Positions 34,648 through 45,339 of a DNA stretch of 64,000 nt are shown here, piece by piece (positions within the stretch are counted from its first letter, which is position 1; every line of letters starts with the position of its first letter). Position numbers and translations under genes: made by a program. The notes below the pieces were generated by a model, which worked only from the letters and a program-made list of their open reading frames with translations, was not told the origin of the DNA and made no database searches. Source of the DNA: Pyricularia pennisetigena (Eukaryota; Ascomycota; Sordariomycetes; Magnaporthales; Pyriculariaceae); assembly GCF_004337985.1 (NCBI RefSeq), contig NC_043742.1, forward strand, positions 6,528,389-6,592,388, given 5' to 3'.

Positions 34648-35880
34648 AGATCCCCAAGGCTGTCCTGGCATGGCGGAAGACCCCGCTATGATAAAGCCTA
34701 GACTCGTCCGTTTAGCGCGGGAAAGTCGCGCCATAACACATGAAATGTGAGAGAAGTATCCCTACGGTGAACGGTAGCACAGATCTGGGCAATCGCATTT
34801 GCTAGAGGATCAAAAGAAATATCAAAATCAGCGTTGGGTTGGCATGATGAGTCTGCAGTAACAAAATTTTGTTGATCCGGGGAGGCTTGTTGAGATGGCG
34901 GAAGATTTTACTGGTTCACCCAGAGCGCGTCGCGTCTAATTTTTAGCTAGACACAAGCTAGACTACGCCTAGACCTAGACAGAGAATGCCCCGCCAACTA
35001 CCCCAGTTAGAAGAGTTTTGACTAAGCACAGTTGCTTCGTTCACACCATACCAAAATTGACGTCATCGAACCCTTCCTTTCCAAGAGGACTTTGCTTGTG
35101 GGTTTGCTTGTGGGGCATCGTTACCATTCTAAACTACTGTAGCAGTAAAGGAAACTCAACCGGTTCAGCTTCACGTCACCCACAACCCTTCCGGACTACG
35201 TGATGATATTTGCCATCCCAGCTTGTAACGAGTGAGCTCTGTGGCCCCAACGTGCACAGGCAAATATTTCACAAGCATGACAGGCCAAAATGGCCGTATA
35301 CCTGGGGAACACAGTCCAGAATATGCGGGTCAAACGCCAATCACTAGAATCCGTGAGCCTTCGTCTACGTCATAAGCCATCTCGATGGATGCATGTGCAT
35401 GCCTGGATGGTACTACCAGGAGCTGTCGGTTGGCATTGTGAATGTCTCAGTTTGGTTAGTGAGCTGTCATCGTTTGGCCCCAGTCTGCTTGGCTAAAGGT
35501 AGGTCCTTTTTTTTTTTTTTTTTTTTTTGTTTGGAGCTGTGGTCCGGTCCCCTGCTTAGATGAACGACGTAGGAAGCAGGCAAACAGTAACGAAAAGGTG
35601 ACCTCATTGATCCAACGCAGCTGCCCTTCCTACTGCCCTAGCCAATGACTGCCTGCCTGCGTGCCGCTTTCTTCTAAGACATCTGCCTCCCTCCAATCCC
35701 TTCAATTTCTCTTTTTTCTTCTCTTCATCTCAACACAAAACAAAAATACACACAATAATTCCACGCATATCGGTGTGCATTCACTCAAGATACGCTTGCT
35801 GATAGATACGGCATCACATCCTCAGCATTTCTGGGCCTCAGTACCGCGCCAATCGTGATAGTAATCTTTCTGCTTTCACC
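34648..35880. other. intergenic, no gene seen
   Basis: Contains four CTAGAC words within 34 bp (34947-34980), a T run near 35509-35528 and the promoter and C/T-rich leader of the Ish1 gene (about 35650-35880). Confidence 0.55.
34947..34980. repeat. CTAGAC motif cluster
   Basis: CTAGAC occurs at 34947, 34958, 34969 and 34975. The same word recurs in other intergenic regions (38126, 38151, 43471, 44751). Confidence 0.8.
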
Positions 35881-37728
35881 ATGAGAGTTCTCACCACTCT
35901 CGTAAATTTGACCCTCGTGGCCGGAGCTCTGGGCAGCAACTGGTTCACCAAAGCTGGTGAGCTTCACTTTCATGTCAACTAAGTTTTTTTTTCACCTCAG
36001 ATTCCCAAACATGCTGACATTTTTCTCTACATAAAGCATACAACAAATGGCACGAGACCGAACTTGAGCGTTGGCTCTCGGACCATGACGTCCCTTACCC
36101 AACACCTGCCGACCGCCGTGACTTGGAGAAGCTGGTCCAACAGAACTGGGATTCGTACGTCGTGCAGCCCTATTCGAACTGGGATAATCAGCAACTCGCC
36201 GACTACCTCAAGCTCAAGGGTGTAGAGACAAAGGACTCTGCCCAGGCTAGCAGGGACAGCTTGGTCTCGCAGGTGCAAAAGTACTGGTACGAGACAGAGG
36301 ACAAGGCTCAACAGAGCTATGCGAGCGTCAAGGACTGGATCCTCGACACCTGGACTGAGAGCCAGCTGAAGGCGTTCTGCGACCACAACAACATTCCCGT
36401 TCCCCAGCCCCGCCAGCGTGATACTATGCTCACCAAAGCTCGTGAGAGCTATGACACCGTCGCCCAGAAGTTCGGAGAGGCCGTTGCTTACCCTGGCAAC
36501 TGGCTGTACGAGACCTGGTCTGAGTCTGACCTCAAGGAGTGGCTTGATACCCACGGCTTCCCGGCTCCCCAGCCCTCTACCCGTGACAAGCTCATTGCCT
36601 CGGTCCGCCGCAACTCTCGTCTCGCCTCCTTGAAGGCTCAGGCCGATGCTGCCAGCGCCTCCAAGAGCGCTCAGGACGCATATGCTACTGTGACTGACAA
36701 GCTTATCGACGCCTGGAGCGAGTCTGACCTCAAGGACTTCGCGGACCGCAACGGCATTCCAGGTAAGTTACAAAATGTGAGAAATGACTCTGGTCAGCTC
36801 ATGAGCTAACCTAATTCAAACCAAATAGTTCCCCAAGGCACCAAGGTCAACGAGCTTCGTGCCCTGGTTCGTAAGCACCGCGCTGATATCCTTGGTGACA
36901 ACATTTCTGGCTCTGCCGCTTCCGCCTACGGAGCCGCAACTTCCAAGGCCGGAAACACCTATGCCAGTGCCACAGATAGCGCCTCGCTCGCCGCCCAGGA
37001 GGCCTTCGACAAGTCCGTCAACACATGGTCCGAGAGCCGCCTCAAGGCTTACCTGGATGCTCGTGGTGTTCCCGTCCCTCAAACCTCCAAGGTCGATGAG
37101 CTCCGCGCTTTGGTTCGCAAGAACTCGCATAAGGCTGCGACGCAGTGGAGCTCGTGGAACTTCGAGGACTACTCGCTCGAGAACCTGAAGAACTACCTGC
37201 AGGCCAACGGCGACGCTGCCGCCAAGAAGGTAGCTGCCAAGACTGACGCTACGCGCGCCGACCTTGTCAAGGCTGCACAGTCTGCCTACGGCAGTGCCTC
37301 CAAGGCTGGTGGTGATACGTATGCCTCAGCAACCAGCTACCTGGCCCAGGCTACCCAGTCGGCCAAGGACAGCACCTTTGAGACCTGGAGCGACAGTGAG
37401 CTCAAGGCATACCTCGACAGCTATGGCATTGTAAGTAATCATGTTCAAACCCCAAACCGATAATTTTAGGTACAGTCGTGATCCTAACCCACCAACCGAA
37501 CAGCCTGTTCCCCAGGGCTCCAAGACCAACGAGCTCCGCGCTCTGGCTCGCAAGCAGTGGATGTACTTCCAGTATGGTACCACTACACCTGCCGAGACGA
37601 TTTTTGCCAAGTTGACCGAGGGCTTCAAGGGCGGTGTTGAGTGGATTAAGGGACAGCTCAACATGGGTGCCGACGCTGCCAAGCAGGCCGCTGATAACGC
37701 CAACGCCAAGGTGAAGGAGGAGTTGTAA
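35881..37728 (+). CDS. Ish1/Msc1-type stress-response protein, eight Ish1 repeats
   Basis: Exons 35881-35956, 36037-36762, 36829-37430 and 37504-37728 give 542 residues. A signal peptide (MRVLTTLVNLTLVAGALGS) sends it into the secretory pathway. S. pombe Ish1 and yeast Msc1 sit at the nuclear envelope/ER and respond to stress. I count eight Ish1 repeats of the pattern W-[ST]-E-S-x-L-K-x-[YFW]-[LC]-D-x-x-x-[IV]-P-x-P-Q-x-x-x-x-[DN]-x-L. The seventh (WSSWNFEDYSLENLKNYLQ) is the most diverged. Two repeats are split by introns just before the VPQ core, suggesting repeat duplication. Ala/Ser-rich spacers (SAASAYGAATSKAGNTYASAT) separate the later repeats. The acceptor of the first intron is a weak AAAG. 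Confidence 0.92.
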
Positions 37729-38477
37729 ATGCCCCAACTTCTCTTCAGTAACAGCGACAGGCTTCCTCCGCAAAGATACAGAAATTTTGTGCATGACAGA
37801 TACCCATTTCATATGGCGAGTTAATCATTTGGGCATCAATGGTTCGGCACACAAGAAAACACATTGTATGATTTAATTTATGGAATGATCAGTGATTGGA
37901 ACGGCGCCAGCAAGGAATCAGTTTTTTCCCCCTTACAAAAAAAGATAATGATCGCGACGAGCTTTCTCAGATTTTAGGTTTTCAATCGAATTTGCCTTGC
38001 CTTTACACTGAACTTCTGGGCTTCCATTGTTTTGCATGCTTGGCGATATAAGCCTTGATCTAAACTGCGGGTAATGCCAGACATTGACTTGCATACTATG
38101 GAGTTATGGTAGTTCTTTGGCCAGGCTAGACTAGCGTCTGGGCCTATGGTCTAGACACTGATGGATCATCCCCGAAGCAAGCACGTTGTTAGTGAAAATG
38201 ATATAGTGCATAGTGTGGCTAGAGGGTAGGAATCTAGTAATAGTCCAGTAGCTTGTTGCACCCGGAAGCCTCTACAAGTGCAAAAAGACGTTTGGCGGCA
38301 CTTGTTCTACTAACTTCGTCTAGTGGGAAAAACTCGCAAACCAACGCCTTGCTATCATTAATGGTATGAATAAGAAAAAAGAGGATACTTGCGCCAAAAA
38401 AAGAACAAAAAAAGATAAATACATAATGCATGAACGATCCAACAAGACTGTAACCAAAGAGCCCGAGAGGACCCTGC
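37729..38477. other. convergent intergenic region
   Basis: 3' flanks of the Ish1 gene (+) and the App1-like gene (-). Two CTAGAC words (38126, 38151) are present; no gene is seen. Confidence 0.55.
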
Positions 38478-40098
38478 TTAGACGGAGAGCAGGGCCGCAA
38501 CAACGGCAGAAACCAAAATGGTAACACCGGTGCTGAATCCCAACCGACCCGCAGCGCCCCTCTTCAGGCGTTCTGCCTGGAAATCAAAGGTGACATTCTG
38601 TGGCACCGAGGTGTTGTAGCAACCACCCTTGCCGACGTCGATCCCGGCCAGATCCTCCGTCGTCCTGAAGAACATGTAGTTCTTCTGGTCCACATCCTTG
38701 AACTCCTTGGTGTTGTAGGGGAACAGCATCTGATCGTCCGTGGCGCTCGTGTTCCTCAGGAGGATGCAGCTAACCTGACCCGGGTACTCCTTGGCCATCC
38801 TGGGGTAGTCCTTCATGATGTCCGAGTTGGAAATGTCGCCGACCAGGACAAACTTGCGCTTGGGAAAGGTCTGGAAGACCCGGTCAAGGAGGTACTTCCG
38901 GATGGAGAGGGTCGCGCTCACGTCCGAGAAGTTGAGCGGACGAGTGTCGAAGCTGCCTGCTGGGTAGGTCTTGTAGATGTAGTCCATGTAGATGCGGGTT
39001 GCCTGCTCAGGCGTGGTAGTCAGGTAGTGGAAGTGCATGTCCGTGTTGGCGCGGGCCCAGTTGGCGTAGATCTCGGGCATGTTCTCCCAAGGGGTGAATG
39101 GCCGGGCGAAGGAATTGAGTAAACCCTCCTTGGGCACGTAGATCTTGGTCACCCTCAGGATGTCGTCAATGTCAGAGATGACAGTGTAGCCCTCAGGCGG
39201 CACCAGGTAGGCGGTTGCGTTACCAAGCTGGGAGCCGTTGGTGTACAGGTTGAGGCGCTGGATGCTTTGGGTTCTGTCGCCTGGAGTCAGGCCGTTGAGC
39301 TGGATAGGGACGAACTCGTCAAAGTCACCCTGGCTGGTGGTGAGAGTTGGCAGGTTGACATTCTGAGCGCCTCCATTGGTGTTGTTTGCGCCACCGCCGG
39401 AGCCGACAGAGGGTGCTGGCTTGAGCTCCATGGAAACATTCTGGTTGCTTTGCTGCAGAATGAAGATAGAGGCAGTCAGATTGCGCGCCTGGTCTTGCTC
39501 GCTTGGCTTCAGATCCTTAATGTCGACGCCAATGAGGAAGATATTGGCAAGGTCGTCCAGCTTCTCTCGGCTCGTATTGGGCTGTTTGTAAACCTGTTGT
39601 GGATATTGGTCAGTGGCCGGGTTAACCAACTGATTGCCATATGTAGACAAGTAGACACGAGTCGCCCTCGACACGACTTACATTGCCCCTGAATCTAATG
39701 TTCCAAGCATTGTTGCTCCAGTTTCCATACGGCGGGACGTTGAGGACCTGCGTCGGCAGCGCCCGAATCTGATTGTCGTCGATTCCCAGGGAGCTCTGGA
39801 CTTTGTCACCGGTGGGAAAGTCCTGGAAGAAGTTGGGAACTCCCGAGGCGACATAGGACGGGATGCTCGATCCGAGCCCGGAGAAGATCGAGTTGACGCC
39901 AGACTCGAAAGCACCCCAGATGTCGGCTCTCCTTTGGATCTCAAGTGTTCGCGTTGGGGGCTGCTTCAGCGCGGGGGCGGGCGTGATCTCGGGGGCGTGC
40001 GGTGCACCAACATCATCTCGAACCACCGGCTCTACTGGAGTGCTCTGAACCAGGCATGCCAGCTCGGCGAGGATGAGAGCCACACAATGGGCGCGCAT
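38478..40098 (-). CDS. secreted App1-like (DUF2183) phosphatidate phosphatase-family protein
   Basis: Exons on the minus strand are 40098-39682 and 39593-38478, giving 510 residues. Family members such as yeast App1 dephosphorylate phosphatidate using a DxDxT motif. Here the equivalent is VISDIDDILRVTK (D280, D282), with Ile where the second half of DxDxT usually has Thr or Val. The rest of the core is typical: KEGLLNSFARPFTPWENMPEIYANW, FHYLTTTPEQ, YPAGSFDTRPLNF, RKFVLVGDISNSD and FPKRKF. Unlike App1 it has a signal peptide (about 1-20, ending VQST) and a hydrophobic C-terminal tail (GFSTGVTILVSAVVAALLSV), consistent with a GPI anchor or tail membrane segment. N-glycosylation sequons are frequent (NVS, NLT, NAT). 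Cell-surface location and altered catalysis are inferences. Confidence 0.88.
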
Positions 40099-41649
40099 CT
40101 TGTGTCTGCAGGAGTGAAAAAAAAAAAAGATTTCCTGGAGGTGAACAAAGGTGCTTTGGGTGTGCACTGAAGAAGGTTGATTGGGGATTAAACCACTACT
40201 GAGTCCCTAACAAGCTCTCAGTGGGGATAAAGGTCTAGGCCATGGGGCCTGTTTGGCGCGGTTGGCCTCTTTAAAAGGACAAAGCCGTGCATCGCAGGGA
40301 AGCTTTGCTTTGCTTTGGTATTGCGATCAAAATGGGGGTCAAGCAAACAAATCGAACCCCTGCAGAGGAGCGGCTTCGACGTCATACCTGGCCCAAAATT
40401 TCAGGAACAGGTCACTCACTGGTTGGACGTTAGCTGCTAATTAGTGCACATATGCTTGTGACTGTCCCCCGGTAAATTGCTGTTTCAGGTCCTAGCGCCG
40501 ACCCGTCGTCCGCCAATGGGATGGGCCGATGCATGCCCAAAGAGGAAAGAAGCATATGGATAATACAAGAGTGGCACATGTTGCACTTGGAGGCACCTTA
40601 TTAGCGACTATTACTTTACTACGCCAGGACAACAAAAAAAAATAAAAATAAAAAGGCAAAGTTTGGCCCAACAAGTCTGTCCCGAGGTGACGGCAATTCG
40701 AATAGATATCAGACGAACGACTTTTCTGCTCTCAACATTAACATTCCCATTGCCGACAACCTACTCCCCAGGCACGCACACATCACATAGACATGAGACC
40801 ATTTAATTACGTCCCTACTTCCCTTGGCATGACCGACTGCACCTTCTTCAACGCACAAACACGAGACGTCTACTGCGTGGCCCGGCGGCGAAGAAGAAGA
40901 GAAAAAAACGTCAGAAGACGAAAACTCTTGGCAGCTGCGCTTTATTACGTCCCTACATAAGCCACGATCTCGCCCACTGACTGCGCTTTGGCGGACTGGG
41001 CTGTTCCTTACAACCATGGAAAGCCGGGGATCGAGGCGTGGCGTTCACGTCAAAGCTCACTGCACCCTTGAATTGCCTTCCACAATTGTGAATTGAAGCA
41101 GGTGGTTCTAGTCAATCTTCCATCTCAAGTCTACCCTCGCGAACTTCCCAGCATGGCGTCAACATTTCTTCTGCCATATTTGGTACGAGGCTCGATCGAC
41201 GCTTGCGGGTAGCTCTTCCTAATCTTCGTTGTACAGCTGCATTGACATGGTATATCCGTGAATATGACAGCTTATTATAAGTGCCACTAGCCCATAAAAG
41301 CACAAGAACAAGATGACCATCCTACTAGTATAGCCATTGATGTGGCACGGTCATCATGTGGTCCAAGAAGAACTGAACAAGATCAGTCTCATCGAAGCAT
41401 ACACAGAAATTGATTGCCGTTCCTGCCTGTATTGATGTTGGACGATGCTTTGTCCAACCGAAACCCTGATCTACAGACCAGGGGAAAGAGTAAACACAAA
41501 AAGACGACTATCGTCCCAAATAGATTTATCGTCCGTACAAACGTCCTAGAACAAGGGTCTGATTTTTGGTGAATAGCGGCTGGCAGACGCAAGATCCACG
41601 ATTCAACAACCAGCCCGCCTTCACTCGTCCCCACTTACATTTCCTCATT
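40099..41649. other. 1.55-kb intergenic region, no gene seen
   Basis: Promoter of the App1-like gene and 3' flank of the TAG-interrupted gene. The 11-mer TACGTCCCTAC occurs twice (about 40808 and 40947). Frames here have no domain character. Confidence 0.5.
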
Positions 41650-42539
41650 CTAGCCGCCAAACCCAAGGCCTTGGCCTGCGGCCACCGCAGTAACCATGCC
41701 TGCTATCAAAAAGAGAACGTCGACACTGAGCTGGTTGCCCGCGAAGATAGCGCCGGCAATGTACACGGCGACGACGAGTCCCAGCTGGGTCGCTGTCAGC
41801 AGGCAGGAGCCATAGCTGCCACGGCACAAGTTCTTGACGAGCAGCAGCAGGAAGACGATGACGGCCACGACGGAGACGCCGACATATGCGCACCACAACC
41901 ACTAGTTGCGGCGGAAAAAGTCGGCCGCCATCTGCTCCCTCTCTTGCTCCACCTCCAGCAATGCCAGCCGGATCGTCTCGGCTCGGTTTGCGTGTAGTTC
42001 TTGGATGTACTCGTCATCGGAGGAAAAGGAGTTCCATCTCGTTCGGCCGCTGCTCAGAAAATACTCGTCAAAGGGCGGTCTGTCTGGGTGCTCGGCATCG
42101 TCTGCTTGTGCAGAGTGGCTGCGTCTCGGGAGGAGCTCCCGGACCTCTTCCTCCGGTTCAGTATTAACGCCATAAAGCCTGTATCGGATTCTGTCTCGGT
42201 GCGTCAGGGGTGAGAATAGCCTGCGCGGCGGACGTCTCGGATCAGGCCATCGGCCCGCGCCCAGTATGCCAATGTCCATGGCATCAATGATGGGAATTTG
42301 TCGAGGGGTCTGTGGATTCCGCCCTCTCTGTTTGCGTCTGTCCTCTGAGAGTCTCGCACGCATTTCAGTGATGGCGAGCTGCAATAGATGCGGATCGGAA
42401 TGAAAGATCAGCGTGGGTCAAGCTCAAGAGGAACAATCCAGGAATATACAGGAAGCTGCAGTATCAAAATTGTTGAACTCACCAGCCCGTCCTGCTGCCG
42501 CCGCTCGTCAGTGGCGAAGTTGCTCTGGTCGACTTCCAT
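41650..42539 (-). CDS. three-helix membrane protein with in-frame TAG (candidate edited stop)
   Basis: Exon 1 is 42539-42483 (MEVDQSNFATDERRQQDGL, donor GTGAGT). Exon 2 starts at 42378 (LAITEMRARLSEDRRKQRG) and stays open to a TAG at 41904-41902. In the same frame the sequence continues at once with WLWCAYVGVSVV and three hydrophobic helices (VSVVAVIVFLLLLV, TATQLGLVVAVYIAGAIF, LSVDVLFLIAGMVTAVAA) to a second TAG at 41652-41650. Unread, the stop gives 179 soluble residues; read as Trp it gives 261 residues with a C-terminal membrane domain. The part before the stop (RLALLEVEQEREQMAADFFRRN) looks like a conserved juxtamembrane helix. Family unknown. Competing explanations are a true nonsense mutation, a sequencing error, or a 51-nt intron (GTGGAG..CTAG) that would remove the codon in frame. 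Confidence 0.8.
41891..41913 (-). other. hairpin with TAG in its loop
   Basis: In the mRNA sense, CGCCGCAAC (41913-41905) can pair with GUUGUGGUG (41899-41891): nine base pairs including two G-U. The loop is UAGUG, so the A of the stop codon (41903) is the second loop base. The neighbours are U before and G after. Confidence 0.7.
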
Positions 42540-43521
42540 TGCTCATCTAGCTCAGAGGCCTATAGATGAGTGCAGACTGCTAGTATCCAAGAGCTTGCCC
42601 GAGAGAGAGAGAGAGAGTCCAGGTGCGATTGGCATACAAGAAGCTAACGGGTTTATCTGGGCGATGAGGCGAGAGAATGACCTCAAGCTTTGCTACCAGA
42701 TCAGATTTCCCTGAGTTCCGATTCAGACTGTCGAATAGCTCGCAGCAGCACTTCTGTCATCCGTATCATTCACCATGGACAAAAGACCAAAAACCCACCA
42801 GACTCACAAGATACGAGGATAACCTTCAAAGGTTGTTCATTGCAACAACTCGGCGATGAGTTTGAGGGAAAAGGGTAACCAAGCGGACTAAGTTTGGAAG
42901 AAAGTGGTTATGGGCTGTTTGTTTGTTCATGCGGAAGACCTTTAGGCACCTGGGCAGCAATTTTCGACAGCAAACGCACCTTTGTGGGCGGTGTGATAAA
43001 GCAGGCCGGGCATTGACAAAGACCAGCACCTGGCCGACATACGCTTTCCAGTATCAACATCGTAGCTCTTATCTTTTATTCTCGGTTTTGTGCTGCGCCG
43101 TTTTCCATTCTGCACAAACCGCCAGCTTGAAAGTCATATCGATTCCGAGGGCTGAAATTTGCATATGGGCGACATGCCACACTCTCAGCATGTTCCCTAC
43201 ACAATCAAGATGGCCCTCCCATGTGTTCATCGCAACTATTGTAAACATCGCATAAATCCGCCAAGGGCAGATATGATTCTGGAAAGAGCAAACTTGTCGA
43301 CCTCATTAAAGACGTTAAAAGAGAAAGTGAAAGAGGAAACATACATCAACAGAGTCATATATATGTCAAAAAGAAAACAGGTCAAGTATACACAACATTC
43401 TACAAACAAATCCATGATTCGGCCCATGCAACAGCCCAAAGAAGCCGAACAAACAAAGCCGTATGCAAGGCTAGACTGGGTCTAGCTAGTATTTGCACAC
43501 ATCAGCCTAACAGTAGCGTAA
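42540..43521. other. intergenic, no gene seen
   Basis: Promoter side of the TAG-interrupted gene, with a (GA)n run at 42601-42617, and the 3' flank of the Tic20-like gene. A CTAGAC word lies at 43471. Confidence 0.55.
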
Positions 43522-44389
43522 TTACTCGTCGTCCAAAATCCTGCTTGCCAGCGGACCGACTATTGGAACCTCGTACCTGGATTTGCATGCTGTCAGCGTA
43601 TGGAGCACAACCAGACTTGGCGGGGAAAGCAAGAGAGAAACTGTACCTGTCGAGGGTGTCTGCATCGCGATACGCCTTCAGGGTCAGGAATCCCATCAGA
43701 ACAAGATCTCCAATGAAGAAGACCCAGCTGAGAAACCTCGACCAGGAGAAGATCAAGTGAATGACAAAAATGGCGGTGAAAAGCAAGCTCGACTGCCATG
43801 CATGGAACCTATATCCCCATGACACAATCTCAAAGTCAGCGGCCGAGTCTCATCAAGACCAAATTCTTCTCTGGCTTCCCCTCCAGTCACGCTTCCATCA
43901 CGCATGGGAGGGAAACCCCCCTCCGCCTCTCTCCTGCCTTTTTCGTCCTTACCTGACATAATCGCTCTTCCTCTCCATTATGAGCAGCACTATCGCCCCC
44001 AACGGCGGGAAGAACAGGTACGCAAGGCAGGCCTCGTAGTCAAGCCTGATGCCCAGGCTCGTGTCGAACTCGCTCAGCGTACCGTCCCTGTCGCCCCAGG
44101 GCCCGCCGCCGCGCCCTGCAAAGTAGCCATCCCCTCCGGCCCCGGATCCCAGACCCTGCTGTTGGTAGTAGCTCGGGCTCGGGATGCCGCCCGACCACTG
44201 TCGCTGCGGCTGCGGGTGCTGCAGAGGCGGTGGTGAAGTCGTGGATGCGGCGGCGTTGTTGTTGTTGTTGTTGTAGTAGTTGCCGCCTCGCGCTGGCGAC
44301 CATGGCCTGCGCTCCAGGGATGTGCGGGGCGAGTCTATCGGCGATCGGGCATGCTCCGGAGGGGAGGACTGGTAGGGTGCAAAGTCCAT
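43522..44389 (-). CDS. Tic20/DUF4870-like small membrane protein
   Basis: Exons on the minus strand are 44389-43953, 43808-43647 and 43576-43522, giving 217 residues. Both junctions restore Arg codons: YVR-FHAWQSS and DTLDR-YEVPIVG. The N-terminal half is disordered, with Pro/Gln/Gly and an Asn run (NYYNNNNNN) encoded by a GTT/AAC repeat. The C-terminal half has a compact membrane domain: LDYEACLAYLFFPPLGAIVLLIMERKSDYVRFHAWQ, then LLFTAIFVIHLIFSW and FLSWVFFIGDLVLMGFLTLKAYRDADTL. The 'R-FHA-Q' word after a positive loop is characteristic of the Tic20-like/DUF4870 membrane family. It is probably an endomembrane protein; no function is established. Confidence 0.8.
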
Positions 44390-45339
44390 CGCGGTTGTGA
44401 GTTTTGGTTTTGTTTATTAAAGCGGTAGCGCTCGTATCGAAGGGTCGGTCGGTCTACTGGAGGGGTCTTGTCAAACGATAGACGTGCGTAAATTGAACCG
44501 GCGGGTGACTTTGCTTGGTTGATCAATGATGCGTCGCCCAGGCGTACGGTTTGAAGGTGGAAATGACAGGTGCGCGTGCGATTATTTGAAATATGAATGA
44601 ATCGGAAGCTGTTGAAGCTCGCGAAATAGACGAGACGATCGCGACTGGGCGGACTCAAACGTCTCACGACTAACTCGTGGGTGGCTATGGATCCGGATTT
44701 CAACCTAGTGGAACGTACAAGCCGGAAAGCTGTAAAAGACTAGCCTTGGACTAGACTCTAGTTCTGGCAGGCAACTGGTGCAGATGATGGATTGATGGAT
44801 TGTAAGGCTCGATGGAGGGAGGTGGTACAACACTGCGAGTTCATAGCACTGGGGCGGCGTCATTCGCAATGAGCGAACAGGGTTCGCATTGGATTATTAG
44901 CCGCGGGTTGGCCTTGCAGCAACCGTCAATATTGGCCCACCCATAAAATGGGCCGCAGAGTCCCCCGCTCATATCCATTAATTATCCACTGAAGCTTGCG
45001 CAGGGGTTAGTTGGCTTTGGCCTCCATGCTTATCGACTGATGCTGTGCTCTCTGCACTTTGTGCATGTACATAAAAAATGAAACGAAATAAAATGCACAA
45101 CAATATCATGATCAATCAGACGACAAAGGCAAGTCAATATAAAATATAAAGAATATCTCCATACAATCACTAGAAGCCTAGTTAAACTGTTGGTCAAGGT
45201 TCCAATGATACGGGTTCACTGCAGTATGCCAGAAAAGAACCATTTTAGTAGTAAACCATGTATCTATCTTTTTTTTACAGGTATCGTATCGTACTGATAT
45301 CTACCACCAACATACTATACAAAAAAAAACATCATACGA
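44390..45339. other. intergenic, no gene seen
   Basis: Promoter side of the Tic20-like gene and 3' flank of the mitoribosomal uL10 gene. A CTAGAC word lies at 44751. No credible frame or RNA. Confidence 0.55.

Noticed and set aside
40709..41017. 102-codon minus-strand frame
   Set aside because: Low-complexity Ser run and no resemblance to any family; more likely non-coding flank.
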